A stretch of 64,000 nt of DNA from Pseudomonas graminis (GTDB taxonomy: Bacteria; Pseudomonadota; Gammaproteobacteria; Pseudomonadales; Pseudomonadaceae). The DNA is taken from NCBI RefSeq assembly GCF_900111735.1, contig NZ_FOHW01000021.1, positions 37,197-101,196 of the forward strand, given 5' to 3'. Position 1 is the first letter of the stretch, and each line of letters begins with the position of its first letter. Below the pieces are notes generated by a model that searched no databases, was not told where the DNA came from, and was given only the letters and a program-made list of their open reading frames with translations. A program made the translations under genes and the position numbers. Below are positions 17,375 to 25,497 of the stretch, piece by piece.

Positions 17375-18769
17375 GTGAGCCGTACCGAAACCGACAGCAT
17401 AGGTCCGATCGAAGTCCCCGAAGACGCTTACTGGGGGGCGCAGACGCAACGCTCTCTGATCAATTTCGCCATTGGCCAGGAGCGCATGCCGCTGCCGGTG
17501 CTGCACGCGCTGGCATTGATCAAAAAAGCCGCCGCCCGGGTCAATAACCGCAACGGCGACTTGCCCGCCGACATTGCCAACCTGATCGAGCAGTCCGCCG
17601 ACGAGGTGCTGCACGGCCAGCTCGACGACCAGTTTCCCCTGGTGGTCTGGCAGACCGGCAGCGGCACGCAAAGCAACATGAACGTCAACGAAGTCATCGC
17701 CGGCCGTGCCAACGAGCTGGCGGGTGGAGTTCGCGGCGGCAAGTCGCCGGTTCACCCCAACGACCACGTCAATCGCTCGCAAAGCTCCAACGACTGCTTC
17801 CCCACCGCGATGCACATCGCGGCCGTGCAGGCGGTGAAAGAGCAACTGCTGCCGGCAATCGCCGAACTGTCCAGCGGTCTGTCCGAGCAATCTTCGCGGC
17901 ACATGAAACTGGTGAAAACCGGCCGCACGCACATGATGGACGCCACGCCGATCACCTTCGGCCAAGAACTCTCGGCCTACGTCGCTCAACTCGATTACGC
18001 CGAAAAAAGCATCCGCGCCGCATTGCCAGCGGTGTGCGAACTGGCCCAGGGCGGCACCGCCGTCGGCACCGGTCTGAACTCGCCCCACGGCTTCGCCGAA
18101 GCAGTCGCCGCCGAACTGGCCGCGCTGTCCGGCCTGCCCTTCGTTACCGCGCCGAACAAGTTTGCCGCGCTGGCCGGCCATGAGCCGCTGACCGCGCTGT
18201 CCGGCGCACTGAAAACCCTGGCCGTGACCCTGATGAAGATCGCCAACGACCTGCGCCTTCTGGGTTCCGGCCCACGTGCGGGCCTGGCTGAAGTAAAGCT
18301 GCCGGCCAACGAGCCGGGCAGTTCGATCATGCCGGGCAAAGTCAACCCGACCCAGTGCGAGGCGCTGTCGATGCTGGCGTGTCAGGTCATGGGCAATGAC
18401 ACCACGATCACCTTCGCCGCCAGTCAGGGCCACCTGCAGTTGAACGTGTTCAAGCCAGTGATCATCCACAACCTGCTGCAATCGATCCGCTTGCTCGGCG
18501 ATGGCTGCCGCAACTTCAACGAGCACTGCATTGCCGGCATGGAACCGGATGCCGCCAAGATGGCCGAGCATCTGGAACGCGGCCTCATGCTGGTGACCGC
18601 GCTGAACCCGCACATCGGCTACGACAAATCAGCGCAGATCGCCAAAAAAGCCTACAGCGAAGGCCTGACCCTGCGCGAAGCGGCACTGCAACTGGGCTTC
18701 CTCACCGACGCCGAGTTCGATGCCTGGGTGCGCCCGGAAAAAATGCTCGAGGCCGGCAGCAATGGCTGA
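17375..18769 (+). CDS. fumC: Class II fumarate hydratase
   Basis: Iron-independent fumarase, fumarate + water to L-malate. 464 residues from GTG 17375, preceded by AAGGAGAGAG. Substrate-site motifs TGSGTQSNMNVNE, SSNDCFPTAMH, KTGRTHMMDATP, and the superfamily signature GSSIMPGKVNPTQ with the catalytic serine. Class II enzymes withstand iron limitation and oxidative stress. Pseudomonas usually has more than one fumC; this copy has the neighbours of the P. aeruginosa fumC2-type locus (bolA/DUF2059 upstream, oxidoreductase downstream), not the sodA/fagA locus. Its stop overlaps the next start by 8 nt. Confidence 0.97.
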   Translation: MSRTETDSIGPIEVPEDAYWGAQTQRSLINFAIGQERMPLPVLHALALIKKAAARVNNRNGDLPADIANLIEQSADEVLHGQLDDQFPLVVWQTGSGTQSNMNVNEVIAGRANELAGGVRGGKSPVHPNDHVNRSQSSNDCFPTAMHIAAVQAVKEQLLPAIAELSSGLSEQSSRHMKLVKTGRTHMMDATPITFGQELSAYVAQLDYAEKSIRAALPAVCELAQGGTAVGTGLNSPHGFAEAVAAELAALSGLPFVTAPNKFAALAGHEPLTALSGALKTLAVTLMKIANDLRLLGSGPRAGLAEVKLPANEPGSSIMPGKVNPTQCEALSMLACQVMGNDTTITFAASQGHLQLNVFKPVIIHNLLQSIRLLGDGCRNFNEHCIAGMEPDAAKMAEHLERGLMLVTALNPHIGYDKSAQIAKKAYSEGLTLREAALQLGFLTDAEFDAWVRPEKMLEAGSNG

Positions 18770-19376
18770 ATCCATCAGCGGCGCCACGCCACTGGAAGGC
18801 TATGGCAAACGCATTTTGATGATCATCGCCACGCCGAAAAGCATCAGCCTCGGCCACGCGCTGGGCGAGGCCTATGCCCAGGGCGCGCGCAGTCAGGGTC
18901 ATGTGGTGCGGGTGCTCAAGCTTGACGAAATGGAGTTTGACCCGGTGCTGCGCGGTGGCTATGAGTCAGCCCAGACACTGGAACACGATCTGCTTGTAGC
19001 TCAGCGCGAGGTGCACTGGGCGCAGCATCTGGTGTTCGTGTACCCCGTGTGGTGGGGCGGTTTGCCGAGCCTGCTCGGCGGATTCTTCGACCGGGTGTTC
19101 ATGCCCGGTTTTGCCTTCAAGGCCCATGGCAGGCACCACCCTTCCAATGAGCTGTTGAAGGGCCGGACAGCCGAACTGCTGGTGACGATGGACACGCCGT
19201 CGCGCTACTTCCGCTGGGTCTTCAAAGCCCCGGCCCATCGGCAGATGGTCAGAACGATCCTTGAATTCTGCGGGATCAAGACCACACGGCTGACGGAGTT
19301 CTCGCCGGTGCGCACTTCTAGCGAAGAGCAGCGTCAGCAGTGGATTCGTCAGGCCGAGGCGCTGGGGAAACGCTGA
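18762..19376 (+). CDS. Flavodoxin-fold NAD(P)H:quinone oxidoreductase
   Basis: 204 residues from ATG 18762, overlapping the fumC stop by 8 nt, so coupled to it. The family (KefF/MdaB/NQO-like) binds FMN or FAD and performs two-electron reduction of quinones. Visible features are the phosphate-binding loop region near the N-terminus (MIIATPKSISLGHALG) and the family motif YPVWWGGLPSLLGGFFDRV followed by PGFAF. Substrate unknown. The flanking small gene starts 154 bp downstream. Confidence 0.85.
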   Translation: MAESISGATPLEGYGKRILMIIATPKSISLGHALGEAYAQGARSQGHVVRVLKLDEMEFDPVLRGGYESAQTLEHDLLVAQREVHWAQHLVFVYPVWWGGLPSLLGGFFDRVFMPGFAFKAHGRHHPSNELLKGRTAELLVTMDTPSRYFRWVFKAPAHRQMVRTILEFCGIKTTRLTEFSPVRTSSEEQRQQWIRQAEALGKR

Positions 19377-19530
19377 AATCCGGTGCCCGCACTGCCAGGA
19401 ACGCGGCGCGGGCTTGCAAGTTGATGGAACCGTTAAGAACGCTACTATTCAAATGCTCTGACTTACGCTGTGGCGACGCCTGTCGCCCCTTTAGATCATT
19501 CGCGTACCGACCCAATGCCCGGAGAAGGCC

Positions 19531-19752
19531 ATGTTAAGCAAGCGTGAACAAGATCCAGCCCCCACCGTTCGTTTTCGCAGCGACCGCGTTTCCCGTGTCA
19601 ATGGCCTGTATTTCTTCAGCACGCGAGAAAATACCCTGGAAGGTCCCTTCATGAGCAAGGAAGACGCCGCGCGGGAAACCGAGGCTTACATCCGCCGCCT
19701 GCAGTCAGCCAGCCCTTATCAATCAGGCATGCCGTCCTCGCTTAACGGCTGA
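19531..19752 (+). CDS. Small conserved protein, DUF6316-like
   Basis: 73 residues, start ATG 19531 after GGAGAAGG. The core RFRSDRVSRVNGLYFFSTRE then EGPF resembles the family I know as DUF6316, short soluble proteins found mainly in Pseudomonas; the match is from memory. No signal peptide, membrane segment or DNA-binding motif. It lies between the quinone reductase and the convergent DTW-domain gene. Function unknown. Confidence 0.7.
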   Translation: MLSKREQDPAPTVRFRSDRVSRVNGLYFFSTRENTLEGPFMSKEDAARETEAYIRRLQSASPYQSGMPSSLNG

Positions 19753-19764
19753 CTCAACCCGCCT

Positions 19765-20355
19765 TTACGAATGATTGCGGCGAAACGTCTCTTCGCCCAT
19801 TGCCGCAATCTGTCCGTCGATCAGCGCATCGAACGGACGCAACAAGCCCTCGAATGACGTCTCCGGTTCCAGCGTGTGCAGCGCATGGACGATGGCCTCC
19901 AGCGTGGACAGCGCATCGGGACCCGGCGCCTTGCGCAATCGGTAGCGTGACGGCGGCGCATTCGTCAGCACCACTCTGGGCAGCGCCGCCAGCGACGGAT
20001 TCAGGTGCAGCAGCTTGCGAGCCTTGCGCCAGGTGCCATCGGGCACGACGAGCAGCAACGGCACGTCCTCGCCACTGCTGGCCGTCAGCGCAATGGCCTC
20101 CTCCCCCGGGAACAGCAAACACGCTCGGTAACCGGGCCGACTCAGCCACTTCGGCAGATCCTCGAACACCTCCCCCACGTGCAACTCCGCGTTCATCAGG
20201 CCAAGGGCTGCAAGGCGCGCGGTGTTGAGTGCGTGATTGACTTCGCTGGGATGCTGCAGGATCAACACCCGCGTCCGGCTGCCCAACGCGGGAATCAGTC
20301 CGCACAGGCAATGATCGGTCGGACGCAGGCAGCGTTCACAGCGGGCACGGGACAT
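19765..20355 (-). CDS. tRNA-uridine aminocarboxypropyltransferase (DTW domain)
   Basis: 196 residues of the DTW family (TapT/YfiP type), which transfers the 3-amino-3-carboxypropyl group of SAM to uridine (acp3U) in tRNA. An N-terminal zinc-type cluster CERCLRPTDHCLC is present, the DTW motif appears as DGTW in VPDGTWRKARKL, and LSTLEAI near residue 150 is typical. Convergent with the preceding small gene (12-bp gap) and followed upstream by gbuR. In E. coli TapT modifies U47; the target here is inferred. Confidence 0.87.
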   Translation of the reverse strand: MSRARCERCLRPTDHCLCGLIPALGSRTRVLILQHPSEVNHALNTARLAALGLMNAELHVGEVFEDLPKWLSRPGYRACLLFPGEEAIALTASSGEDVPLLLVVPDGTWRKARKLLHLNPSLAALPRVVLTNAPPSRYRLRKAPGPDALSTLEAIVHALHTLEPETSFEGLLRPFDALIDGQIAAMGEETFRRNHS

Positions 20356-20365
20356 CGTCGGCTTC

Positions 20366-21259
20366 CTACAGTGGATTGAGCTGCGCTTTCAGCAGATCGC
20401 GAAAGGTCTGGATCAGCGGCTCACGGCTGCGCCCGCGACGCAGAATCATCGAAAACGGCGCCTGATAGCCGAAGGTCGCTGGCAGCAAGACGCGCAGGTG
20501 CCCGGAATCCACCCACGATTGCGCGTAGTGCTCAGGCAAGTAACCAATGTAGGCGCCGGACAGCACCAGAATCAGCTGCGCTTCCATACTCTCGACAGTC
20601 GCGGCGCTGTGCTTGAAGCCGTGGCGGGCGAGTTCGGCCTGGCTCCAATAGCCGCGTCCGACCATGCGCTGTTGGGTGATGACCGGTTCGGGAATGCGCC
20701 GTTCGGTATACAGCGCGTGGCGGTTGCTGCAGTACAGCCAGTGCTGCTCGCGGTACAGCGGCTGATAGAGCAGGCCGTTCATGCGGGTGGAGAACGATCC
20801 GATCGCCAGGTCCAGGCGGTTGTCCAGCACGCCCAGCTGTAGTTCGTACGGACTCATCACGGCAAGGTGCAAATGCACGGCCGGATGCTCCGCACTGTAG
20901 GCGCCGATGACTTCCGCAAAGGGCAAGGCACGGTCACTGACCGTCGAGTCCAGCACCCCGAGATTGAGCGTGCCGCGCAGTTCGCCCTTGAGCGCAGCGG
21001 CGTAGAGCTCGAAGCCTTCCAGTTCGCCGAGCAGGCGCAGGGTTTCCTGATGAAACAGCTCGCCTTTGCTGGTCAGGCTGAACCCGCCGCGCCCGCGATG
21101 ACAGAGCACGATGCCTAACGCAGCTTCAAGCTGGCTCATGTAGGTACTGATCGCCGACGTCGAGAGATTGAGCTCTTGTTGAGCGCTGGCAAAGCCCTGA
21201 TGGCGCACGACGCAGGCGAAGATGCGTAGCAATTTGAGGTCGGGGAGCGCGCTGGCCAT
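20366..21259 (-). CDS. gbuR: LysR-type regulator of guanidinobutyrase
   Basis: 297 residues. LysR winged helix at the N-terminus (DLKLLRIFACVVRHQGFASA then LNLSTSAISTYMSQLEAALG), followed by a periplasmic-binding-protein-like effector domain (about 95-295). It is divergent from gbuA with 167 bp between them, the organisation of the P. aeruginosa gbuR-gbuA pair, in which GbuR activates gbuA in response to 4-guanidinobutyrate. A palindromic candidate operator is in the shared intergenic region (21297-21324). The effector here is inferred from the neighbour. Confidence 0.85.
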   Translation of the reverse strand: MASALPDLKLLRIFACVVRHQGFASAQQELNLSTSAISTYMSQLEAALGIVLCHRGRGGFSLTSKGELFHQETLRLLGELEGFELYAAALKGELRGTLNLGVLDSTVSDRALPFAEVIGAYSAEHPAVHLHLAVMSPYELQLGVLDNRLDLAIGSFSTRMNGLLYQPLYREQHWLYCSNRHALYTERRIPEPVITQQRMVGRGYWSQAELARHGFKHSAATVESMEAQLILVLSGAYIGYLPEHYAQSWVDSGHLRVLLPATFGYQAPFSMILRRGRSREPLIQTFRDLLKAQLNPL

Positions 21260-21296
21260 GGGGCTTCCAGGGTGTGTTTTCCGCGCAGCTTACCCG

Positions 21297-21324
21297 ATAC
21301 TTCAGGAATATCTGAACTAAGTAT
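21297..21324. promoter_or_regulatory. Candidate GbuR operator
   Basis: Perfect inverted repeat TTCAG-GAATAT-CTGAA (21301-21316), which fits the T-N11-A LysR box, nested in an outer ATACTT...AAGTAT inverted repeat. It lies about 40 bp from the gbuR start and 100 bp from gbuA, so it could serve activation of gbuA and autoregulation of gbuR. Assigned from symmetry and position only. Confidence 0.5.
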
Positions 21325-21426
21325 TTCGCCTGGCCGATTGTTCGCGGCGGGCCCGGTCAACAGAATCGGGGCCATGCCGGAAGCCCGCTTCCGCCCCTTT
21401 TTGATTACCACCGATGAGGCATTCCC

Positions 21427-22377
21427 GTGGACAAGATTTTCCATCAACCACTGGGCGGCAACGAAATGCCGCGCTTCGCCGGCATTGCCACCATGATGCG
21501 CTTGCCGCACCTGCAAACGGCGGCCGGTCTGGATGCAGCCTTCGTCGGCGTGCCGCTGGACATCGGCACGTCCCTGCGCGCCGGCACTCGATTTGGTCCG
21601 CGGGAGATCCGCGCCGAATCGGTGATGATTCGCCCCTACAACATGGCCACCGGTGCCGCCCCTTTTGATTCGCTGTCAGTGGCGGACATCGGCGACGTGG
21701 CAATCAACACGTTCAATCTGCTGGATGCCGTACGCATCATCGAGGAGGCCTACGACGGTTTTCTCGAGCACGGCATCATCCCGCTGACCCTCGGCGGCGA
21801 CCACACCATCACGCTGCCCATCCTGCGCGCCATGAAGAAGAAACACGGCAAGGTCGGGTTGGTGCACATCGACGCCCATGCGGACGTCAACGATCACATG
21901 TTCGGCGAGAAGATCGCCCACGGCACCACCTTCCGCCGGGCAGTGGAGGAAGGCCTGCTGGATTGCGATCGCGTGGTTCAGATCGGTTTGCGTGCCCAGG
22001 GTTATACCGCAGAAGATTTCAACTGGAGCCGCAAGCAAGGATTCCGCGTGGTCCAGGCCGAGGAGTGCTGGCACAAATCGCTGGCCCCGCTGATGGCCGA
22101 GGTGCGTGAGAAAGTGGGCGGCGGTCCGGTGTACCTGAGTTTCGACATTGACGGCATTGACCCGGCCTGGGCGCCGGGCACTGGCACCCCGGAGATCGGC
22201 GGGCTGACCACCATTCAGGCGATCGAGATCATTCGTGGGTGCCAGGGGCTGGACCTGATCGGCTGCGACCTTGTCGAAGTCTCGCCGCCCTACGACACCA
22301 CCGGCAACACCTCGTTGCTGGGCGCCAACCTGCTCTATGAAATGCTCTGCGTGCTGCCCGGCGTCGCGCACCGCTGA
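21427..22377 (+). CDS. gbuA: Guanidinobutyrase (ureohydrolase family)
   Basis: Hydrolyses 4-guanidinobutyrate to 4-aminobutyrate and urea, a step of the arginine decarboxylase/transaminase catabolic routes. 316 residues from GTG 21427. Binuclear Mn site: GGDHTITL, DAHADVN and SFDIDGIDPAWAP. The N-terminus DKIFHQPLGGNEMPRF and most of the body agree closely with the P. aeruginosa GbuA sequence as I recall it, and the divergent LysR gene supports that over agmatinase or guanidinopropionase. It ends just before a REP array. Confidence 0.9.
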   Translation: MDKIFHQPLGGNEMPRFAGIATMMRLPHLQTAAGLDAAFVGVPLDIGTSLRAGTRFGPREIRAESVMIRPYNMATGAAPFDSLSVADIGDVAINTFNLLDAVRIIEEAYDGFLEHGIIPLTLGGDHTITLPILRAMKKKHGKVGLVHIDAHADVNDHMFGEKIAHGTTFRRAVEEGLLDCDRVVQIGLRAQGYTAEDFNWSRKQGFRVVQAEECWHKSLAPLMAEVREKVGGGPVYLSFDIDGIDPAWAPGTGTPEIGGLTTIQAIEIIRGCQGLDLIGCDLVEVSPPYDTTGNTSLLGANLLYEMLCVLPGVAHR

Positions 22378-22403
22378 CAGATTGAATTTGAGCCACCGGC
22401 CCC

Positions 22404-22758
22404 TTCCCGGCTAAAGCCGGTGCCACAAAGTGTGTGCGCTGCGCCAATAAGGCCAGACGCGCTGCTTTAGTGCGGCCGGGCGCGCTGCTTTTTAGTGGGA
22501 CCGGCTTCAGCCGGGAAGAGGCCCGTATGAGCACCCTCGATTTTGCGGCGTGACGCCTGACGCCTTCCCGGCTAAAGCCGGTCCCACAATGGGTGTGCTG
22601 CGTCAATAAGGCCAGACGCGCTGATTTGGCAGGGCCGGGCGCGCTGCTTTTTAGTGGGACCGGCTTCAGCCGGGAAGAGGCCCGTATGAGCACCCTCGAT
22701 TTTGCGGAGTGACGCCTGACGCCTTCCCGGCTAAAGCCGGTCCCACAATGGGTGTGCT
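22404..22758. repeat. REP array, family C, with two tandem 159-bp units
   Basis: Alternating inverted arms CTTCCCGGCTAAAGCCGG and CCGGCTTCAGCCGGGAAG. A first partial unit (22404-22440) precedes two almost identical direct units, 22441-22599 and 22600-22758, which differ at only a few positions. Each unit holds one facing pair of arms and a conserved linker (GAGCACCCTCGATTTTGCGG). The high identity, including the linker, suggests a recent local duplication. A single diverged copy lies at 60441-60534. Confidence 0.9.
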
Positions 22759-22961
22759 GCATCGGGCGCGCCGTTACAAAAAATCACCACACACCTGTCA
22801 TTCATCCCTTGCAAACTTGGGCTAGCCTTAATCACAGACCGCCGGTGTTGCGCATCGCAGCGCAGGTTTCTCAGGGTGGTTGCTCATCGGGCATTCCTGC
22901 CACAACCCTCTGTATTTTGATGTTGGGGTGATTACCACTTGAGTCAAAGCAGAGGCCTGCC

Positions 22962-23252
22962 ATGAAGCGGAGCGAAGTCAGACAACATGTTATCGACACG
23001 ATCGGGAAGATCCTCGTCGACAAAACCCTGATTCAGGAAGAGGAGGATGTGACGCTGAGTGCGCTCGAGCTGGATGAAGACGACTTCACTGAATTTTTTT
23101 CGATTCTGCAACGCGACTTTGGCATTGCCCTTCCCAATCAGATCAAGGCCGGTATCGCAGGGATGTCAGCGCATTCACCCTATGGCCAGCTGACGTTGCA
23201 AGGTCTGATTGACCTGATCCTCACGGAGAAGAAACAAAGCACTCACCATTGA
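22962..23252 (+). CDS. Small acyl-carrier-protein-like protein lacking the attachment serine
   Basis: 96 residues, acidic, predicted four-helix. The pattern VIDTIGKIL...ALELDEDDFTEFFSILQRDFGIALPN resembles an acyl carrier protein around helix II, but where ACPs have the phosphopantetheine-bearing DSL, this has LDEDDF with no serine. It could be an apo-ACP-like adaptor or only a look-alike; I do not recognise a named family. No synthase or ligase genes are adjacent. It is isolated, with a REP array upstream and its own terminator (23326-23356). Confidence 0.65.
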   Translation: MKRSEVRQHVIDTIGKILVDKTLIQEEEDVTLSALELDEDDFTEFFSILQRDFGIALPNQIKAGIAGMSAHSPYGQLTLQGLIDLILTEKKQSTHH

Positions 23253-23325
23253 GCCGCAAGCGGGATCGATTCAGAAGCGTGTCTGCGGCGAAAAGGAGGA
23301 TTGACCGAACGGTCGGGGAAAGCGG

Positions 23326-23356
23326 AGCGGGCTATCGAGCGATAGCGCCGCTTTTT
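23326..23356 (+). terminator. Rho-independent terminator
   Basis: Stem AGCGG-GCTATCG, loop AG, CGATAGC-G-CCGCT (one bulged G), followed by a T-run (CTTTTTC). It lies 73 bp downstream of the ACP-like gene and just before the stop of the convergent 41-aa gene. Confidence 0.8.
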
Positions 23357-23376
23357 CAACGCGTCTTGCCAAGCAC

Positions 23377-23502
23377 CTAGCGCCGTGGACGACGACGCTC
23401 ATCATCATTGGTGCGCACGGGAATCGGTTGCAGCTTTGGCTCTTCAATCAGCCCGAGCGCGACGCCTACATCGTGGAGCCATTCTTGCAGTTTGCTGTTC
23501 AT
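23377..23502 (-). CDS. 41-residue conserved small protein
   Basis: Open frame of 42 codons including TAG, from ATG 23502, with a strong ribosome-binding site (GAAGGGGG, about 6 nt upstream). The product begins MNSKLQEWLHDVGVALGLIE, continues with a PIPVRT segment and ends in a basic tail (ERRRPRR): an amphipathic helix followed by a charged tail. I believe similar short proteins occur across Pseudomonas, but I cannot name a family. It would be missed by length-filtered gene calling. Confidence 0.65.
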   Translation of the reverse strand: MNSKLQEWLHDVGVALGLIEEPKLQPIPVRTNDDERRRPRR

Positions 23503-23684
23503 ATAACGCCCCCTTCAGGGAAATACTCGGCAGCCAATCTCCGGACTGCCTGTAGCAGATCATAGTGCTAAGGCGCACTTTACGCCTGCTACCGAGTGTC
23601 GCGGCAGGAATTTTTTGCCCTGCATGACGTTGTGACATTGCAAATCGAACAATCGAGGACTTCACGCGACAAACGGCAGTGCCG

Positions 23685-25136
23685 TCAGCCTGTCACCACG
23701 GGCGTCAACGCCGCGCATTCATGGGCCTGGCGACGTCTGGCAAGCAGATAGAACAGCCCGCCGCCCAGGAAACATCCTGTAAACCATGCAAAGTTGGCCA
23801 TCGGCTGCAATACCGGGACGAAGGTGATCGCAATGCCTGCGAAGGTCGCCACCAGCAGTGCCTTGACCGCCGTGTAGTTCACGCCACCGGTGTACCAGTA
23901 GCGTCCGGTCGGTCCATCGTTGAACAGCGCGTCGACGTCGATCTGCTGCTTTTTGATCACGTAATAGTCCACCAGCAAGATGCCGAACAACGGCCCGATG
24001 AAGGCTGCGAGCACGTCCAGCGTGTAGTGAATGACGGCGGGGTTGTTGAACAGATTCCAGGGCGTGATGAAAATGGACGCCACCGCTGCGATCATCCCGC
24101 CTGCGCGCCAGCTGATCTTGCTGGGTGCAACGTTGGCGAAGTCGAACGCCGGCGACACGAAGTTGGCGACGATGTTGATGCCGATCGTCGCGGTCACGAA
24201 GGCAAACGCGCCGAGCAGCACAGCGACGTCATTGTCGATGCGCGCCACAGTGGCGATCGGGTCATGCAGCATTTCGCCGAACACCGGCAATGTTCCCGAA
24301 ACGATGACCACAGTGACCAGCGAGAAGGCCAGAAAGTTGATCGGCAAGCCCCAGAAGTTGCCGCGGCGCACTTCGGACATGCTCCGGCAGTAGCGGCTGA
24401 AATCGCCAAAGTTGAGCGTAGGGCCCGAGAAGTAGGACACCACCAGCGCCGTGGCCATGATCACTTGGGTGAATGCTTCCCAGCCGGTCAGCGATTTTTC
24501 CGAGAGGGTAAAACTGATGTTGGCCCAGCCCGCTTTCCAGACAATCCAGCCCGCCAGGATGAACATCACCGCGTAGACCACCGGACCAGCCCAGTCGATG
24601 AAGCGGCGGATCGAGTCCATCCCGGTCCAGAACACCGCCGCCTGTACCACCCACAGCGCCAGGAAGCCGAACCAGCCGAGGTAAGACAAACCTGCAAAGT
24701 GCGGCTCTGCATAGACCGACACCTGTGGGAAGAAGCGCAGCACGACGATGATCAGCGCGCTTGAAGCCAGGTACGTCTGCACCCCGTACCACGCCACTGC
24801 GATCAGGCCGCGAATCACCGCAGGAATATTCGCGCCGAATACGCCGAAGGCTAGACGGCAGATCACCGGATACGGCACGGCCGCCTGCTGACTTGGCTTC
24901 GCCAGCAGGTTGGCGATCACCTGAATAATGCAGATGCCCACCAGCAGCGCGATCAGCACCTGCCAGCTCGCCAGCCCAAGGGCGAACAGGCTGGCGGCGA
25001 AGACATAGCCGCCCACGCTGTGCACGTCGCTCATCCAGAACGCGAAGATGTTGTACCAGGTCCACTTCTGCGGCACAGGCCCCAGGTCCTCGTTGTACAG
25101 GCGCGGGCTGTAGCCCTTCGGCAGTGACTCGGTCAT
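23685..25136 (-). CDS. NCS1-family nucleobase:cation symporter
   Basis: 483 residues with about 12 membrane helices; start ATG 25136 after GAAGGAGAAA. Family features are the N-terminal LGPVPQKWTWYNIFAFWMSD, the WYG motif (VAWYGVQTYLASSAL) and FGDFSRYCRS in the middle. NCS1 proteins carry cytosine, uracil, hydantoins, allantoin, thiamine and related compounds with Na+ or H+; the substrate here is not readable. Its location near gbuA suggests a nitrogen-rich compound, but no catabolic enzyme shares an operon with it. Confidence 0.9.
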   Translation of the reverse strand: MTESLPKGYSPRLYNEDLGPVPQKWTWYNIFAFWMSDVHSVGGYVFAASLFALGLASWQVLIALLVGICIIQVIANLLAKPSQQAAVPYPVICRLAFGVFGANIPAVIRGLIAVAWYGVQTYLASSALIIVVLRFFPQVSVYAEPHFAGLSYLGWFGFLALWVVQAAVFWTGMDSIRRFIDWAGPVVYAVMFILAGWIVWKAGWANISFTLSEKSLTGWEAFTQVIMATALVVSYFSGPTLNFGDFSRYCRSMSEVRRGNFWGLPINFLAFSLVTVVIVSGTLPVFGEMLHDPIATVARIDNDVAVLLGAFAFVTATIGINIVANFVSPAFDFANVAPSKISWRAGGMIAAVASIFITPWNLFNNPAVIHYTLDVLAAFIGPLFGILLVDYYVIKKQQIDVDALFNDGPTGRYWYTGGVNYTAVKALLVATFAGIAITFVPVLQPMANFAWFTGCFLGGGLFYLLARRRQAHECAALTPVVTG

Positions 25137-25497
25137 CGATTTCTCCTTCGAAGGACGAACCGGCTCCCGACAGCACTCATGCGCACACTGCGTACGGGAG
25201 CGCGTGCGGGTTGTATACGAAGAGAGAGGCAGAATGCGTGCCATTGCCGACGCGACGTTCGCGCGAGACCCCAAGACCGGGGGTTTCCGGCTATCGAAGA
25301 CGCTGGAAATTTAAGTCCGAGAAGGGCGAGCGAAGGCCCTGCGCCTGCTGCCAGTGCACCGTGACCAATATCGGTGCATTTTTATCTGGCAGGAAACGGA
25401 CAATTGGAAACGCAGGAATATGTATACGATCCACGGGGCCTTTGTTCCAGCTTATACGCCCCCGCGCGGTTGCATCTTCGTGGAACAACGTCCCGGA
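25137..25497. other. Upstream region of the NCS1 transporter gene
   Basis: 361 bp between the NCS1 start and the rmuC stop (same strand). It contains two copies of TGTATACGA (25212-25220 and 25421-25429), 209 bp apart, each including the palindrome GTATAC. They could be operator half-sites for an unseen regulator of the transporter. No coding frame with a ribosome-binding site and no REP element was seen. Confidence 0.4.

Noticed and set aside
22229..22762. 177-codon repeat-containing frame on the minus strand
   Set aside because: It is the translation of the family C REP array with internal duplication; no protein evidence.
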